Below the pieces are notes generated by a model. The model saw nothing but the letters and a program-made list of their open reading frames with translations. It made no database searches and was not told where the DNA came from. The position numbers and the translations under genes are program-made. From the NCBI RefSeq assembly GCF_002924445.1, contig NZ_PIGG01000037.1, positions 62,001-126,000 on the forward strand: DNA of 64,000 nt. The letters are read 5' to 3'. Of this stretch, positions 17,243 to 28,074 are shown in pieces. Numbering within the stretch: the first letter of the stretch is position 1; each line of letters opens with the position of its first letter. This DNA comes from Minwuia thermotolerans (GTDB taxonomy: Bacteria; Pseudomonadota; Alphaproteobacteria; Minwuiales; Minwuiaceae).

Positions 17243-18025
17243 CTATCCCAGGACGCGCAGCAGCTCGTCGTGGAGGTTCGGCCCCGAGGCGATGACGTTG
17301 GGATGGCGCGGACGTTCCTGATTGTAGCGGAACGTCAGGTCCTTCGTGGTGGTGCAGCGCGCGCCGGCCTCGGTGAGGATCAGGTCGGCGGCGGCGATGT
17401 CCCAGTCGTGCTTGCCGGCCATGGAGATCGCCGCGTCGAAGCGCCCGCAGGCCACCAGCGCCATGCGGTAGGCGATGGAGTTCATCCAGGTGCACTTCAT
17501 GTCGTCGCCGTGTTTCGGCCAGTCGAAATAGGTCATGTTGCGCCGGGCGGTGAGGAAGTGCGCCTCGCCGGCGTCGTGCTGTTCGGAGGGGCGGATGCGG
17601 CGGCCGTTGAGGCGCGCCCCGCCGCCCAGGGCGGCCTCGAAGAACTCGTCCTTGGCCGGATTGTAGACGGCGCCGAGGATGGGCAGGCCGTCCTCGACCA
17701 GGGCGACGCAGACGGTGAACTCGGGCACGCGGCGCATGAAGGCGCGGGTGCCGTCGATCGGATCGGCGATCCAGACCCGGCGCTTCTCCAGCCGGCCGAG
17801 ATCGTCGGCGGTCTCCTCGGAGAGCCAGCCATAGTCGGGCCGGGCCGCGGTCAGTTTCGTGCGCAGCAGGTCGTCGACGGCGATGTCGGCCTCGGTGACC
17901 GGGTTGTCGCCGCCCTTGTCCCAGGTCTTGAGATCGGTATCGAAGAATTCGAGCGCCAGCGCGCCGGCCTGGCGGACCGTCGACATCAGCAGGCTGTGAT
18001 CGGCCCGTAGCTCCCGGTTGCTCAC
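17243..18025 (-). CDS. Inositol monophosphatase family protein, CysQ-like
   Basis: A 260-residue Mg2+-dependent phosphatase, probably a 3'(2'),5'-bisphosphate nucleotidase that removes PAP. Metal-site motifs are visible in order: the Glu of WLSEET, DPIDGTRAFM, and WDIAAADLILTEAGA near the C terminus. The GTG start at 18025 includes the family-typical LRADHSLL N-terminal helix and lies 5 nt after the pmbA stop, which supports an operon. HisN-type histidinol phosphatase or inositol monophosphatase activity cannot be excluded. Confidence 0.87.
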   Translation of the reverse strand: MSNRELRADHSLLMSTVRQAGALALEFFDTDLKTWDKGGDNPVTEADIAVDDLLRTKLTAARPDYGWLSEETADDLGRLEKRRVWIADPIDGTRAFMRRVPEFTVCVALVEDGLPILGAVYNPAKDEFFEAALGGGARLNGRRIRPSEQHDAGEAHFLTARRNMTYFDWPKHGDDMKCTWMNSIAYRMALVACGRFDAAISMAGKHDWDIAAADLILTEAGARCTTTKDLTFRYNQERPRHPNVIASGPNLHDELLRVLG

Positions 18026-18030
18026 GCGCG

Positions 18031-19398
18031 TCAGTTCCCGGCCACGGTCATGCCGTCGATGCGGACGGTGGGCGCGTTGGCGCCATAGCGGAAGACCAGG
18101 TCGCTGGCGGGCCGGAGCTTCAGGAACATGTCCTTCAGATTGCCGGCGACCGTCATTTCCGAGACCGGGAAGCCGATCCGGCCGTTCTCGATCCAGAACC
18201 CGGCGGCGCCCCGGCTGTAGTCGCCGGTGACCCCGTTGACGCCGAAGCCGATCAGCTCGGTGACGTAGAAGCCTTCGGTGATGTCGGCGATCAGTTCCTC
18301 GGGCGAGACCTCGCCCGGCTCCAGGTAGAGATTGCTGGGCCCGGGCGAGGGCGAGCTTCCCGCCCCGCGGCCGGCATGGCCGGTGGTCTGCAGGCCGAGC
18401 TGGCGCGCCGTGGCGCTGTCCAGCATCCAGGTCTTCAGTATCCCGTCCTCGATCAGGTCGGTGCGGCGGACGGCGACGCCTTCCCCGTCCACCGGGCGGG
18501 AGCGCAGGCCCCGCGGGCGCAGCGGGTCGTCGACCACGCGGATGCCCTCGGCGAAGACCCGTTCGCCCATGCGGTTCTTCAGGAACGACGTGCCGCGCGC
18601 GATCGCCGTGCCGTTGATGGCGGCGGCGAAGTGGCCCAGCAGGCCGTTGGCGACACGCGGGTCGAAGACCACGGGCAGCCTGTTGGAGCCCATCTTGCGG
18701 GAGCCGACCCGGCGCACCGTGTTCAGCGCCGCCTGCCGGCCGACCTCTTCGGGGCTCGCCAGGTCCGCGAAATGGCGCGCCGAGGAGAAATCGTAGTCGC
18801 GCTCCATGTGGCCCTGCGCATCCTCGGCGATGACCGAGCATGACACCGAATGGCTGGAGGTGGTGTAGCTGGCGGCGAAGGGCCGGTCGCCGCCGCGGAT
18901 GGCGAGCGCCATGCGCGTGCGGGCCATGCCGGCGCTGCCGCCCTCCGACTGCTTGACGCCGTCGACGGCCAGCGCCGCCTCCTCCGCCGCGCGGGCGCGC
19001 TGGATCAGCCTTTCCGGATCGGGGTCGGGATGGTCGTCCAGGTCCAGGTCCGGCACCTCCCGGGCGTAGAGCGCGCTGTCGGCCAGCCCGCACCACTGGT
19101 CGTCGGGGCTGACGCTGGCCATGGCGTTGGCGCGCTCGGCCAGTTCCTCCAGCATGGACGGCTTCAGGTCGGTCGAGGCGACGGTCGCCTGCTTCTTCCC
19201 CCGGATCACGCGCAGGCCGACATCGCGGCTTTCGGAGCGCTCCAGGTCTTCGGGCTTGCCCATGCGCCAGGAGGCGCCGACCGAATCGCTCTGGATCATC
19301 ACCGCGTCGGCGGCGTCGGCCCCGTGGGCCAGCGCCCGTTTCAGCAGGTCGTCCAGCAGTTCGAGGGCGTCGTCGGCGGTGCGGGCGGTGTCGGGCAT
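18031..19398 (-). CDS. pmbA: TldE/PmbA-family peptidase component
   Basis: A 455-residue member of the TldD/PmbA family, which in E. coli forms the TldD/TldE protease used in microcin maturation and CcdA degradation. It lacks the HExxxH metal motif, as PmbA/TldE proteins do. Characteristic blocks include ESRDVGLRVIRGKKQATVAS, the GSRKMGSNRLPVVFDPRVANGL region and a C-terminal GVNGVTGDYSRGAAGFWIENG. Length matches E. coli PmbA. No tldD lies in this window. The ATG at 19398 is preceded by a promoter with a perfect palindrome. CysQ follows closely. Confidence 0.92.
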   Translation of the reverse strand: MPDTARTADDALELLDDLLKRALAHGADAADAVMIQSDSVGASWRMGKPEDLERSESRDVGLRVIRGKKQATVASTDLKPSMLEELAERANAMASVSPDDQWCGLADSALYAREVPDLDLDDHPDPDPERLIQRARAAEEAALAVDGVKQSEGGSAGMARTRMALAIRGGDRPFAASYTTSSHSVSCSVIAEDAQGHMERDYDFSSARHFADLASPEEVGRQAALNTVRRVGSRKMGSNRLPVVFDPRVANGLLGHFAAAINGTAIARGTSFLKNRMGERVFAEGIRVVDDPLRPRGLRSRPVDGEGVAVRRTDLIEDGILKTWMLDSATARQLGLQTTGHAGRGAGSSPSPGPSNLYLEPGEVSPEELIADITEGFYVTELIGFGVNGVTGDYSRGAAGFWIENGRIGFPVSEMTVAGNLKDMFLKLRPASDLVFRYGANAPTVRIDGMTVAGN

Positions 19399-19448
19399 GA
19401 AGATCCTGATTTCGTGGAGGTCGGGGGAACGCGGCGCGCAGCGCCAGA

Positions 19449-19460
19449 ATGTACGTACAT
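19449..19460. promoter_or_regulatory. Perfect palindrome upstream of pmbA
   Basis: ATGTACGTACAT is a perfect 12-bp palindrome, 50 nt upstream of the pmbA start on the minus strand, in an otherwise GC-rich gap. Its size, symmetry and position fit a regulator binding site. No regulator can be assigned. Confidence 0.4.
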
Positions 19461-19548
19461 CATCTAGTGTCGGAACCGGGCTGCGTTCAAGAGCGGAGGA
19501 GTGGGCGCGCAAGGCCCGCCGGGAGCCTGGCATCCGTCCGCCGCCCTC

Positions 19549-20193
19549 CTATTTCCAGGCGAAGACCGGCTGTTCGTAATGGGCGACGCGGGTGGGGCGC
19601 CCGTGCAGCGCCGCCTCCCGGAACTGGTAGAGCACGGCCGCCGTCGGCGCGTGGATCAGGTTGTCCATCAGCGGCAGGCGGATCACCGGCCGGTCGCTTT
19701 CGGGAATCTCCACGAACTGCGGCGAGTCCTCCCGGTCCAGGTCCGCCAGCGGCAGCATGTGCAGCTCCTGCACCTCCGCCGGGTTGAGCGTGAAGGCCGG
19801 GCGCTCCCCCGCCCAGGCCACGACCGGGGCGATGCAGTAGCCCGAGCGGGTGACGTAGTCGTCGAGCCGGCCCAGCACGTCCGCATCGGGAATGTGCAGG
19901 CCGATTTCCTCCCGCACCTCGCGCAGCGCCGCCTCGATCACGCTCTCGCCGGGGTCGATCCGGCCGCCGGGCAGGGCCCATTGCCCCTTGTGGCTGGAAA
20001 GCTTCGAGGAGCGCCGGGTGATGACGAAACAGGGAATGCCGTCATCGTCATGGGTGATGAGGCAGGCGACTGCGGCGCGCTTGGCCGGCTCCCGGTTCGG
20101 CGGCGTCCGCTCGAAGCCCGCCAGGTTGCGGGCCGCGTGCTCGCGCAGGCGGCCGGTGGCGGCCGCGTCCATCCAGCTTGATTTCAAATGCAT
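19549..20193 (-). CDS. Nudix hydrolase, CoA pyrophosphatase (NudL)-like
   Basis: A 214-residue Nudix protein. The Nudix box spans GGRIDPGESVIEAALREVREEIGL (shown here in part: GGRIDPGESV and REVREEIGL). It is preceded by TRRSSKLSSHKGQWALPGG, which resembles the UPF0035 motif of CoA diphosphatases. It probably hydrolyses CoA or acyl-CoA to phosphopantetheine and 3',5'-ADP, which fits the nearby CysQ-like phosphatase that would remove 3',5'-ADP. A second in-frame ATG at 20172 is possible. It is divergent from dapB, 49 bp apart. Confidence 0.88.
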   Translation of the reverse strand: MHLKSSWMDAAATGRLREHAARNLAGFERTPPNREPAKRAAVACLITHDDDGIPCFVITRRSSKLSSHKGQWALPGGRIDPGESVIEAALREVREEIGLHIPDADVLGRLDDYVTRSGYCIAPVVAWAGERPAFTLNPAEVQELHMLPLADLDREDSPQFVEIPESDRPVIRLPLMDNLIHAPTAAVLYQFREAALHGRPTRVAHYEQPVFAWK

Positions 20194-20242
20194 GGCCGTG
20201 AGTTTATGGCCTTTCACGTCAGGGCGGAAGCCGGAGGGAAGC

Positions 20243-21052
20243 ATGAGGATCGCAATTGCGGGCGCCGCCGGGCGCATGGGACGGATGCTGCTGAAGCAGG
20301 TGAGCGAAACCGAGGGCGCGGAAATCGCCGGCGGGCTGGAGGCGAAGGGCGCCGCCGCGGTCGGCGAGGACCTCGGGCGGCTGGCCGGGCTGGAGCCGGT
20401 CGGCGTCACCGTCTCCGACGACCCGGCCGCGGTTTTCGGCGCCGCCGACGTGGTCATCGACTTCACCGTGCCCGAGGCGACGGTCGCCAACGCGAAGGCC
20501 GCCGCCGAGACCGGCTGCGCGATGGTGATCGGCACCACAGGGCTGTCGAAGGACCAGCAGGCCGGGATCGAACGCGCGGCGGAGAAGGTCGCCGTGGTCC
20601 AGGCGGGCAACATGTCGCTCGGCGTCAACCTGCTGATGCAGACCGCAAAGCAGGTCGCCGCCGCCCTCGGCCTCGACTGGGACGTGGAGGTGGTGGAGAT
20701 GCACCATCGCTGGAAGATCGACGCGCCCTCCGGCACCGCGCTGATGCTGGGCCGGGCCGCCGCCGAGGGCCGGGGACAGGACCACGACAAGGTCGCCGTG
20801 GGCGGGCGCTACGGCCATACGGGCGCGCGGAAGAAGGGTCAGATCGGCTATGCGGCGCTGCGCGGCGGCAATGTCGTGGGCGAGCATTCGATCATCTTCG
20901 CCACCGACAACGAACGGGTGACGCTCAGCCACACCGCGACCGATCGCGCCATCTTCGCCGCCGGCGCGGTGCGGGCCGCGATGTGGACCGAAGGGCGCCC
21001 GCCCGGCCTCTATGGCATGGTCGACGTGCTGGGACTGGGCGGCGAGCGCTGA
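20243..21052 (+). CDS. dapB: 4-hydroxy-tetrahydrodipicolinate reductase DapB
   Basis: Reduces hydroxytetrahydrodipicolinate with NAD(P)H in lysine and diaminopimelate synthesis. It has 269 residues. The N-terminal nucleotide motif is GAAGRMGRM at residues 7-15, FTVPEA and GTTGL lie in the cofactor domain, and the catalytic/substrate loop is EMHHRWKIDAPSGTAL. The Trp replaces the more common variable residue between the two His and the Lys; the His-His-Lys pattern itself is intact. GGAGGG precedes the ATG. The TGA stop is directly adjacent to the convergent stop of the next gene. Confidence 0.96.
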   Translation: MRIAIAGAAGRMGRMLLKQVSETEGAEIAGGLEAKGAAAVGEDLGRLAGLEPVGVTVSDDPAAVFGAADVVIDFTVPEATVANAKAAAETGCAMVIGTTGLSKDQQAGIERAAEKVAVVQAGNMSLGVNLLMQTAKQVAAALGLDWDVEVVEMHHRWKIDAPSGTALMLGRAAAEGRGQDHDKVAVGGRYGHTGARKKGQIGYAALRGGNVVGEHSIIFATDNERVTLSHTATDRAIFAAGAVRAAMWTEGRPPGLYGMVDVLGLGGER

Positions 21053-22204
21053 TCAGAGCCGCTTCGCCACCTCCTCCAGCATCACCTCGGAAGCGCCGCC
21101 GCCGATCGACATCACCCGCGCATCCCGGTACATGCGCTCGACCGGGTTCTCGGTCATGAAGCCCATGCCGCCGAAGAACTGCGTGCACTCGTAGAGCACG
21201 TGGTTGACCATGTCGCCGGTCAGCGCCTTCACCATAGAGACCTCGCGCGTGCAGTCGAGGCCCTGCGCGTCCAGCCAGGCCGCGTGCCAGGTCAGCTGCC
21301 GTGCTGCCTCGACTTCGGCGGCGGCCTTCGCCATGCGCTGGCGCACCGCGCCGAGATCCCACAGCGGGTTGCCGAAGGCGCGGCGCTGCTTGACCCAGTC
21401 GAGCGTCTGCTCGATCCCGGCCATGGCCATGCCCACCGAGGCCGCGCCGAGGGTCAGACGCTCGTTCTGGAAATTGTCCATGATGGCGTAGAAGCCCCGG
21501 TTCTCCTGCCCCAGAAGGGCGTCGGCGGGCAGGCGTGCGTCCTCGAAGACCAGTTCCGCGGTGTCCGAGGAGCGCCAGCCGGTCTTGTCGAGCGTGCGCG
21601 CGGTCTCGAAGCCCGGCGTGTCGCGCTCGACGATGAAGATGGAGATGCCGCGGCTGCCCTTGACCGAGCTGTCGGTCTTGGCCGCGACGAACAGCACGTC
21701 GGCGGTGGCGCCGTTGGTGATGAAGATCTTGCGCCCGTTGAGCCGCCAGCCATTGCCGTCGCGCACGGCCTTGGTCGATATGCCGGCGACGTCGGAACCC
21801 GCGCCGGGCTCGGTCACCGCGACCGCGGTCAGGATGTCGCCGGCGACGATGGCGGGCATGTACTTCTGCTTCTGTTCGTCGGTGCCGTAGCGGGCCAGAT
21901 GCGGCGAGGCCATGTCGGTGTGGACCGAGACCATGGCGTGAAAGCCGCCATAGGTGGAGCGGCCGAGTTCCTCGTGCAGCGCCACGGTGGCCAGGGTGTC
22001 GAGTTCGGAGCCGCCGTATTCGGCCGGATAGCGCACGCCCAGCAGACCGAGATCGCCCAGCTTCTTCAGCACCGACTTCGGCGTGCGCCCCTCCTTCTCC
22101 CAGGCGTCGCCCTTGCCCGTCACTTCCTCAGCGACGAAGCGGCGTACGGTGTCGCGCAGCATGCCGAGTTCTTCGGTCATGTGGACCGGATCGCGGAATA
22201 TCAT
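21053..22204 (-). CDS. Acyl-CoA dehydrogenase family protein
   Basis: A 383-residue acyl-CoA dehydrogenase with the three usual domains. Visible motifs are GVRYPAEYGGSELDTLA in the N-terminal domain, AVTEPGAGSDVAG and NGRKIFITNG in the middle domain, and RRAFGNPLWDLGAVRQ, FFGGMGFM and GGGASEVMLEE at the C terminus. The MCAD Glu position is Gly; the Glu in QNERLTLG is the probable base. It is close to the citronellyl/isovaleryl-like clade in general features, but the substrate is not predictable. Its stop touches the dapB stop. The upstream gap carries a perfect 12-bp inverted repeat. Confidence 0.9.
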   Translation of the reverse strand: MIFRDPVHMTEELGMLRDTVRRFVAEEVTGKGDAWEKEGRTPKSVLKKLGDLGLLGVRYPAEYGGSELDTLATVALHEELGRSTYGGFHAMVSVHTDMASPHLARYGTDEQKQKYMPAIVAGDILTAVAVTEPGAGSDVAGISTKAVRDGNGWRLNGRKIFITNGATADVLFVAAKTDSSVKGSRGISIFIVERDTPGFETARTLDKTGWRSSDTAELVFEDARLPADALLGQENRGFYAIMDNFQNERLTLGAASVGMAMAGIEQTLDWVKQRRAFGNPLWDLGAVRQRMAKAAAEVEAARQLTWHAAWLDAQGLDCTREVSMVKALTGDMVNHVLYECTQFFGGMGFMTENPVERMYRDARVMSIGGGASEVMLEEVAKRL

Positions 22205-22240
22205 CGTTTCGGGCCCTCCCCGGCCTCGCTCGCCGGCGCG

Positions 22241-22335
22241 GGAACGAATCGGCGCCCCCCGATTCGTTCCGCCTTCACCGGCCTGTCCCCTTTCGTTCGC
22301 GCCTGTTCCGGAAATGCGACTCGGAAATGTTCCGG
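22241..22335. promoter_or_regulatory. Perfect 12-bp inverted repeat and direct repeats in a divergent promoter
   Basis: GGAACGAATCGG (22241-22252) and CCGATTCGTTCC (22259-22270) are perfect inverted repeats with a 6-nt loop. They begin 36 bp upstream of the acyl-CoA dehydrogenase start. Further right, TGTTCCGG occurs at 22304-22311 and 22328-22335, and CGGAAATG at 22309-22316 and 22322-22329. The layout suggests binding sites serving both divergent genes, though the 12-bp palindrome could also be an RNA hairpin. Confidence 0.45.
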
Positions 22336-22392
22336 TCGCGGCGCAGCGTCACCCTGCTGTAGCATGGGCCGAAAGACCGGGGGAGATGCCAG

Positions 22393-22911
22393 ATGGTGGA
22401 TTTCGACAAGGTGCTGAAGCGCTTCACCGACGCGGTGGAGTCCAATGACGGCGCGGGGCTGGCGGCCCTGTTCGCCGAAGACGGCGTCTATCACGACTAT
22501 ATCTACGGACCCTTCGAGGGCCGCGAGCGAATCGCCCACATGCTGTCGAACCATTTCTGGGGCGATGCGAAGGATTTCAGCTGGCAGATGATCGATCCGG
22601 TCTGCGACGGGCGCACCGGCTATGCCCGCTATCTGTTCAGCTTCATCTCCACCATGCCGGCCTTCGCGGGCAATCACGTGCTGCTGGAAGGCACCTCGAT
22701 CTTCATCTTCGGCGAGGACGGCCTGATCGAGAGCTACCGGGAGACGGCGAACGGCGCCGCGGCCATGGTCCAGCTCGGCGTGCCGCCGGAGGTCATGGCG
22801 GCCAAGAGCCGGAAGTGGGCGAAGGAACTGCGCGGGCGCGCGGAAGCGGCGGGTCATGTCGCCGCCGGCCGCTCGGCGCTCGACGGTCCGGCGGCGCCCG
22901 GAACCGGATAG
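22393..22911 (+). CDS. SnoaL/NTF2-like protein, unknown function
   Basis: A 172-residue protein with an NTF2-like fold signature: an N-terminal helix (DKVLKRFTDAVESNDGAGLAAL), then LFAEDGVYHDYIYGPFEGRERI and a beta-rich section with YARYLFSF and EGTSIFIFGEDGLIESYRE. SnoaL-like proteins bind small hydrophobic ligands and some are enzymes, but nothing here names a substrate. The last 40 residues are a polar extension beyond the domain. GGGGGAGATG precedes the start. It is followed after 132 bp by the cytochrome oxidase operon. Confidence 0.8.
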   Translation: MVDFDKVLKRFTDAVESNDGAGLAALFAEDGVYHDYIYGPFEGRERIAHMLSNHFWGDAKDFSWQMIDPVCDGRTGYARYLFSFISTMPAFAGNHVLLEGTSIFIFGEDGLIESYRETANGAAAMVQLGVPPEVMAAKSRKWAKELRGRAEAAGHVAAGRSALDGPAAPGTG

Positions 22912-22955
22912 TACAGCTTCAATTGCGACATTATCGCCCCTGTGGCGCGGCTCGC

Positions 22956-22985
22956 TTGGAGGGTAGGTTCCGGCGCAGCTATAAG
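22956..22985 (+). promoter_or_regulatory. Candidate promoter of the cytochrome oxidase operon
   Basis: TTGGAG (22956-22961) and TATAAG (22980-22985) are separated by 18 nt, a sigma70-like spacing, about 60 nt upstream of ctaC. The gap shows no strong palindrome. Confidence 0.35.
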
Positions 22986-23043
22986 GGGGGTCTGCGGCCG
23001 GGGCGCCGCGGACGGGTTACAGGTATCGAGGATCGGAACGGAA

Positions 23044-25519
<2,476 letters not shown>

Positions 25520-25532
25520 GGACCGCAACGCC

Positions 25533-26453
25533 ATGAGCGACGCCGCATATGCTGCGAAGAACGAAGCCGCCCGGGCCACGGAAGCCCGGGCGGTCGACTT
25601 CATGCGTCTGCTCAAGCCGCGGGTGATGTCGCTGGTGGTATTCACCAGCGCCGTCAGCCTGCTGGCCGCGCCCGGCTCGGTGCATCCGGTCACGGCGCTG
25701 ATCGCGGTGATCTGCATCGCCGTCGGCGCCGGCGCCTCCGGCGCCATCAACATGTGGTTCGACGCCGACATCGACGCCGTCATGTCCCGCACCGCCGCCC
25801 GGCCCGTGCCGGCGGGGCTCGTCGGACGCGGAGACGCGCTGGTCTTCGGCCTGTTCCTGGCCGCAGCATCGGTCTTCACCATGGGCCTGCTGGTCAACCT
25901 GGCGGCCGCGGCGATGCTGGCCTTCACCATCTTCTTCTACGCCGTCATCTACACCATGTGGCTGAAGCGGCTGACGCCCCAGAATATCGTCATCGGCGGC
26001 GCGGCGGGCGCGTTTCCGCCGGTGATCGGCTGGGCCGCGGCGACGGGCGACCTCGCCGCGCCGGGCGCGTGGGCGCTGTTCGCCATCATCTTCCTGTGGA
26101 CGCCGCCGCACTTCTGGGCGCTCGCGCTCTACCGCAGCGGCGACTACGCCCGCGCGGGCGTGCCGATGATGCCGGTCGTGGCGGGGGAGCCGGCGACGCG
26201 GCGGCAGATCCTGGTCTATGCGGTCCTGCTGGCGCCGGTGGCGATCCTGCCCTGGGTGCTGGGCGTCGGCGGCGCGCTCTACCTTGCCGTCGCCGTGGTG
26301 AGCAGCCTGGTATTCATTGCCCTCGCCGCCGTCGTCTGGCGGCAGCCCACGGGCTATTACGAGGGCGCGAAGCGGCTGTTCGGCTATTCCATCGTGCATC
26401 TCTTCACGCTGTTCGCCGCGCTGGGGATCGAGCATGCGGCGGGGTGGGCCTGA
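25533..26453 (+). CDS. ctaB: Protoheme IX farnesyltransferase (heme O synthase)
   Basis: Farnesylates protoheme to heme O, the precursor of the heme A needed by subunit I. The 306-residue protein has about nine membrane helices. The UbiA-family Asp-rich motif is [15 protein letters not shown], followed by RPVPAG. The second conserved loop, [17 protein letters not shown], and [10 protein letters not shown] match the family. The ATG lies 13 bp after ctaD. The stop TGA shares its A with the ATG of coxF, indicating translational coupling. Confidence 0.96.
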   Translation: MSDAAYAAKNEAARATEARAVDFMRLLKPRVMSLVVFTSAVSLLAAPGSVHPVTALIAVICIAVGAGASGAINMWFDADIDAVMSRTAARPVPAGLVGRGDALVFGLFLAAASVFTMGLLVNLAAAAMLAFTIFFYAVIYTMWLKRLTPQNIVIGGAAGAFPPVIGWAAATGDLAAPGAWALFAIIFLWTPPHFWALALYRSGDYARAGVPMMPVVAGEPATRRQILVYAVLLAPVAILPWVLGVGGALYLAVAVVSSLVFIALAAVVWRQPTGYYEGAKRLFGYSIVHLFTLFAALGIEHAAGWA

Positions 26454-26626
26454 TGGACCGCTTCGAGCCGCTGAACGAGCAGGAGGCGAAACGCCGCCGC
26501 GGCCGCAACCTGGCCGTCGCGCTGGCGCTGGCGGCCTTCGTGGGACTGGTCTTCGCCGGCTCGCTGGTGAAGATGAGCCAGGGCGATCTGCCCGTCATGA
26601 ATGGGGATGTCGGTGTCCAGCGCTAG
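26453..26626 (+). CDS. Small CoxF-like membrane protein
   Basis: A 57-residue protein with a basic cytoplasmic N terminus (NEQEAKRRRGRN) and one membrane helix (residues 20-40, AVALALAAFVGLVFAGSLVKM). Its start overlaps the ctaB stop as TGATG, and its last 26 bases overlap the start of ctaG. Size, topology and position between ctaB and ctaG match the small CoxF-type proteins of alphaproteobacterial oxidase clusters. The molecular role of that family is not settled; it may act in oxidase assembly. Confidence 0.8.
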   Translation: MDRFEPLNEQEAKRRRGRNLAVALALAAFVGLVFAGSLVKMSQGDLPVMNGDVGVQR

Positions 26627-27212
26627 CGGCCGCAGCAACGGACGGGTCGTCGTCGTCTGCCTCGCCATGGTGGCGGGCATGGTCGGCCTGTCCTACGCCG
26701 CCGTGCCGCTCTACGACCTGTTCTGCCGGGTCACGGGCTTCGCCGGCACCACCCAGCAGGCCGAGGCCGGGTCGGAGATGCTGGGCGAGACCACGATGAA
26801 GGTGGAGTTCGATTCAACCCTGGCGCGCGGCATGCCCTGGACCTTCCGGCCCGTGCAGCGCAGCATGACGGTGCGCACCGGAGAGACCGGGCTCGCCTTC
26901 TATCGCGCCACCAACCCGACCGACCGGACCATCACGGGCACGGCGAGCTTCAACGTCGCGCCGCTGAAGGCCGGGCAGTATTTCGTCAAGATCGAGTGCT
27001 TCTGCTTCACCGAGCAGACGCTCGCGCCCGGCGAGTCCGCGGACATGCCGGTACAGTTCTATGTCGATCCCGCCATCGAGCAGGATCCCAACGCGGACGA
27101 GGTGCGCACCATCACGCTCTCGTACACGTTCTTCGAGGCGAAGCCCGCCAAGGGCGAGCCGGACAGCAGGGTCAGCGCCGCCGGTGGGGACGGCGCGGCA
27201 AGGAGGGAGTGA
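26601..27212 (+). CDS. ctaG: Cytochrome c oxidase assembly protein CtaG (Cox11)
   Basis: Copper chaperone that delivers copper to the CuB site of subunit I. The 203-residue protein has one N-terminal membrane helix (about 15-36) followed by [19 protein letters not shown]. The periplasmic Ig-like domain has the copper-binding [10 protein letters not shown] motif with two Cys. Conserved PVQFYVDP and ITLSYTFF strands follow. The C-terminal 20 residues are a polar tail. Start at 26601 or an ATG two codons later; both overlap the coxF end. ctaE follows 4 bp downstream. Confidence 0.96.
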   Translation: MGMSVSSASGRSNGRVVVVCLAMVAGMVGLSYAAVPLYDLFCRVTGFAGTTQQAEAGSEMLGETTMKVEFDSTLARGMPWTFRPVQRSMTVRTGETGLAFYRATNPTDRTITGTASFNVAPLKAGQYFVKIECFCFTEQTLAPGESADMPVQFYVDPAIEQDPNADEVRTITLSYTFFEAKPAKGEPDSRVSAAGGDGAARRE

Positions 27213-27216
27213 GAGC

Positions 27217-28053
27217 ATGGCTGACGCTCACGCCAAGAACCACGATTACCATCTCGTCGATCCGAGCCCCTGGCCGATCATCGGCGCCATCGCCGCCTTT
27301 CTCATGGCGGTGGGCGGAATCCTCTCGATCCCGCGCCACAACACCGATGGCTCGATCATCCCGGTCATCGTCTTCGCCGTGGGCTTCCTCGGCGTGATCT
27401 ACACCATGATCGTGTGGTGGCGGGACGTGATCGACGAGGCCGAGCACAAGGGCCACCACACGCCGGTCGTCCAGTTGCACCACCGCTACGGCATGATCCT
27501 GTTCATCGCCTCCGAAGTGATGTTCTTCGTGGCCTGGTTCTGGGCCTTCTTCGGCGCCGCGCTCTATCCCAATGAGGGGATCGGCGGGCAGTGGCCGCCG
27601 CAGGGCATCGAAGTCTTCGATCCCTGGCATCTGCCCTTCGTCAATACCGTCATCCTGCTGCTCTCCGGCACCACGGTGACCTGGGCGCATCACGCGCTCA
27701 GGGAGGGCGACCGCAAGGGCCTGGTCAACGGGCTGATCTGCACCGTCCTGCTTGGGGCGCTGTTCTCCTGCGTGCAGGCCTATGAATACGCCTATGCGCC
27801 CTTCGGTTTCCGGGACGGCATCTACGCCTCGACCTTCTTCATGGCGACGGGCTTCCACGGCTTCCACGTGCTGATCGGCACCATCTTCCTGCTGGTCTGT
27901 CTGGTGCGGGCGATCAAGGGCCACTTCAGCCCCGACCACCATTTCGGTTTCGAGGCGGCGGCCTGGTACTGGCACTTCGTGGACGTGGTCTGGCTGTTCC
28001 TGTTCGTCTGCATCTACTGGTGGGGCGGCTCCGGCGGCGTCATCCACCAGTGA
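27217..28053 (+). CDS. ctaE: Cytochrome c oxidase subunit III
   Basis: Third core subunit of the aa3 oxidase, which stabilises the complex and binds lipid. It has 278 residues with seven membrane helices. Family blocks include [11 protein letters not shown] at residues 11-21, [23 protein letters not shown] (partly quoted: [10 protein letters not shown]), [26 protein letters not shown] and [30 protein letters not shown] precedes the ATG. It follows ctaG by 4 bp and is followed by the DUF983 gene after 21 bp. Confidence 0.97.
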   Translation: MADAHAKNHDYHLVDPSPWPIIGAIAAFLMAVGGILSIPRHNTDGSIIPVIVFAVGFLGVIYTMIVWWRDVIDEAEHKGHHTPVVQLHHRYGMILFIASEVMFFVAWFWAFFGAALYPNEGIGGQWPPQGIEVFDPWHLPFVNTVILLLSGTTVTWAHHALREGDRKGLVNGLICTVLLGALFSCVQAYEYAYAPFGFRDGIYASTFFMATGFHGFHVLIGTIFLLVCLVRAIKGHFSPDHHFGFEAAAWYWHFVDVVWLFLFVCIYWWGGSGGVIHQ

Positions 28054-28074
28054 TCGCCTGATCGCCGGCCCGGA

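Noticed and set aside
18025-19096. A fused pmbA-cysQ polypeptide in one long frame on the minus strand
   Set aside because: The frame upstream of 18025 is a shifted reading of pmbA; PmbA itself ends with a normal stop at 18031 in its own frame.
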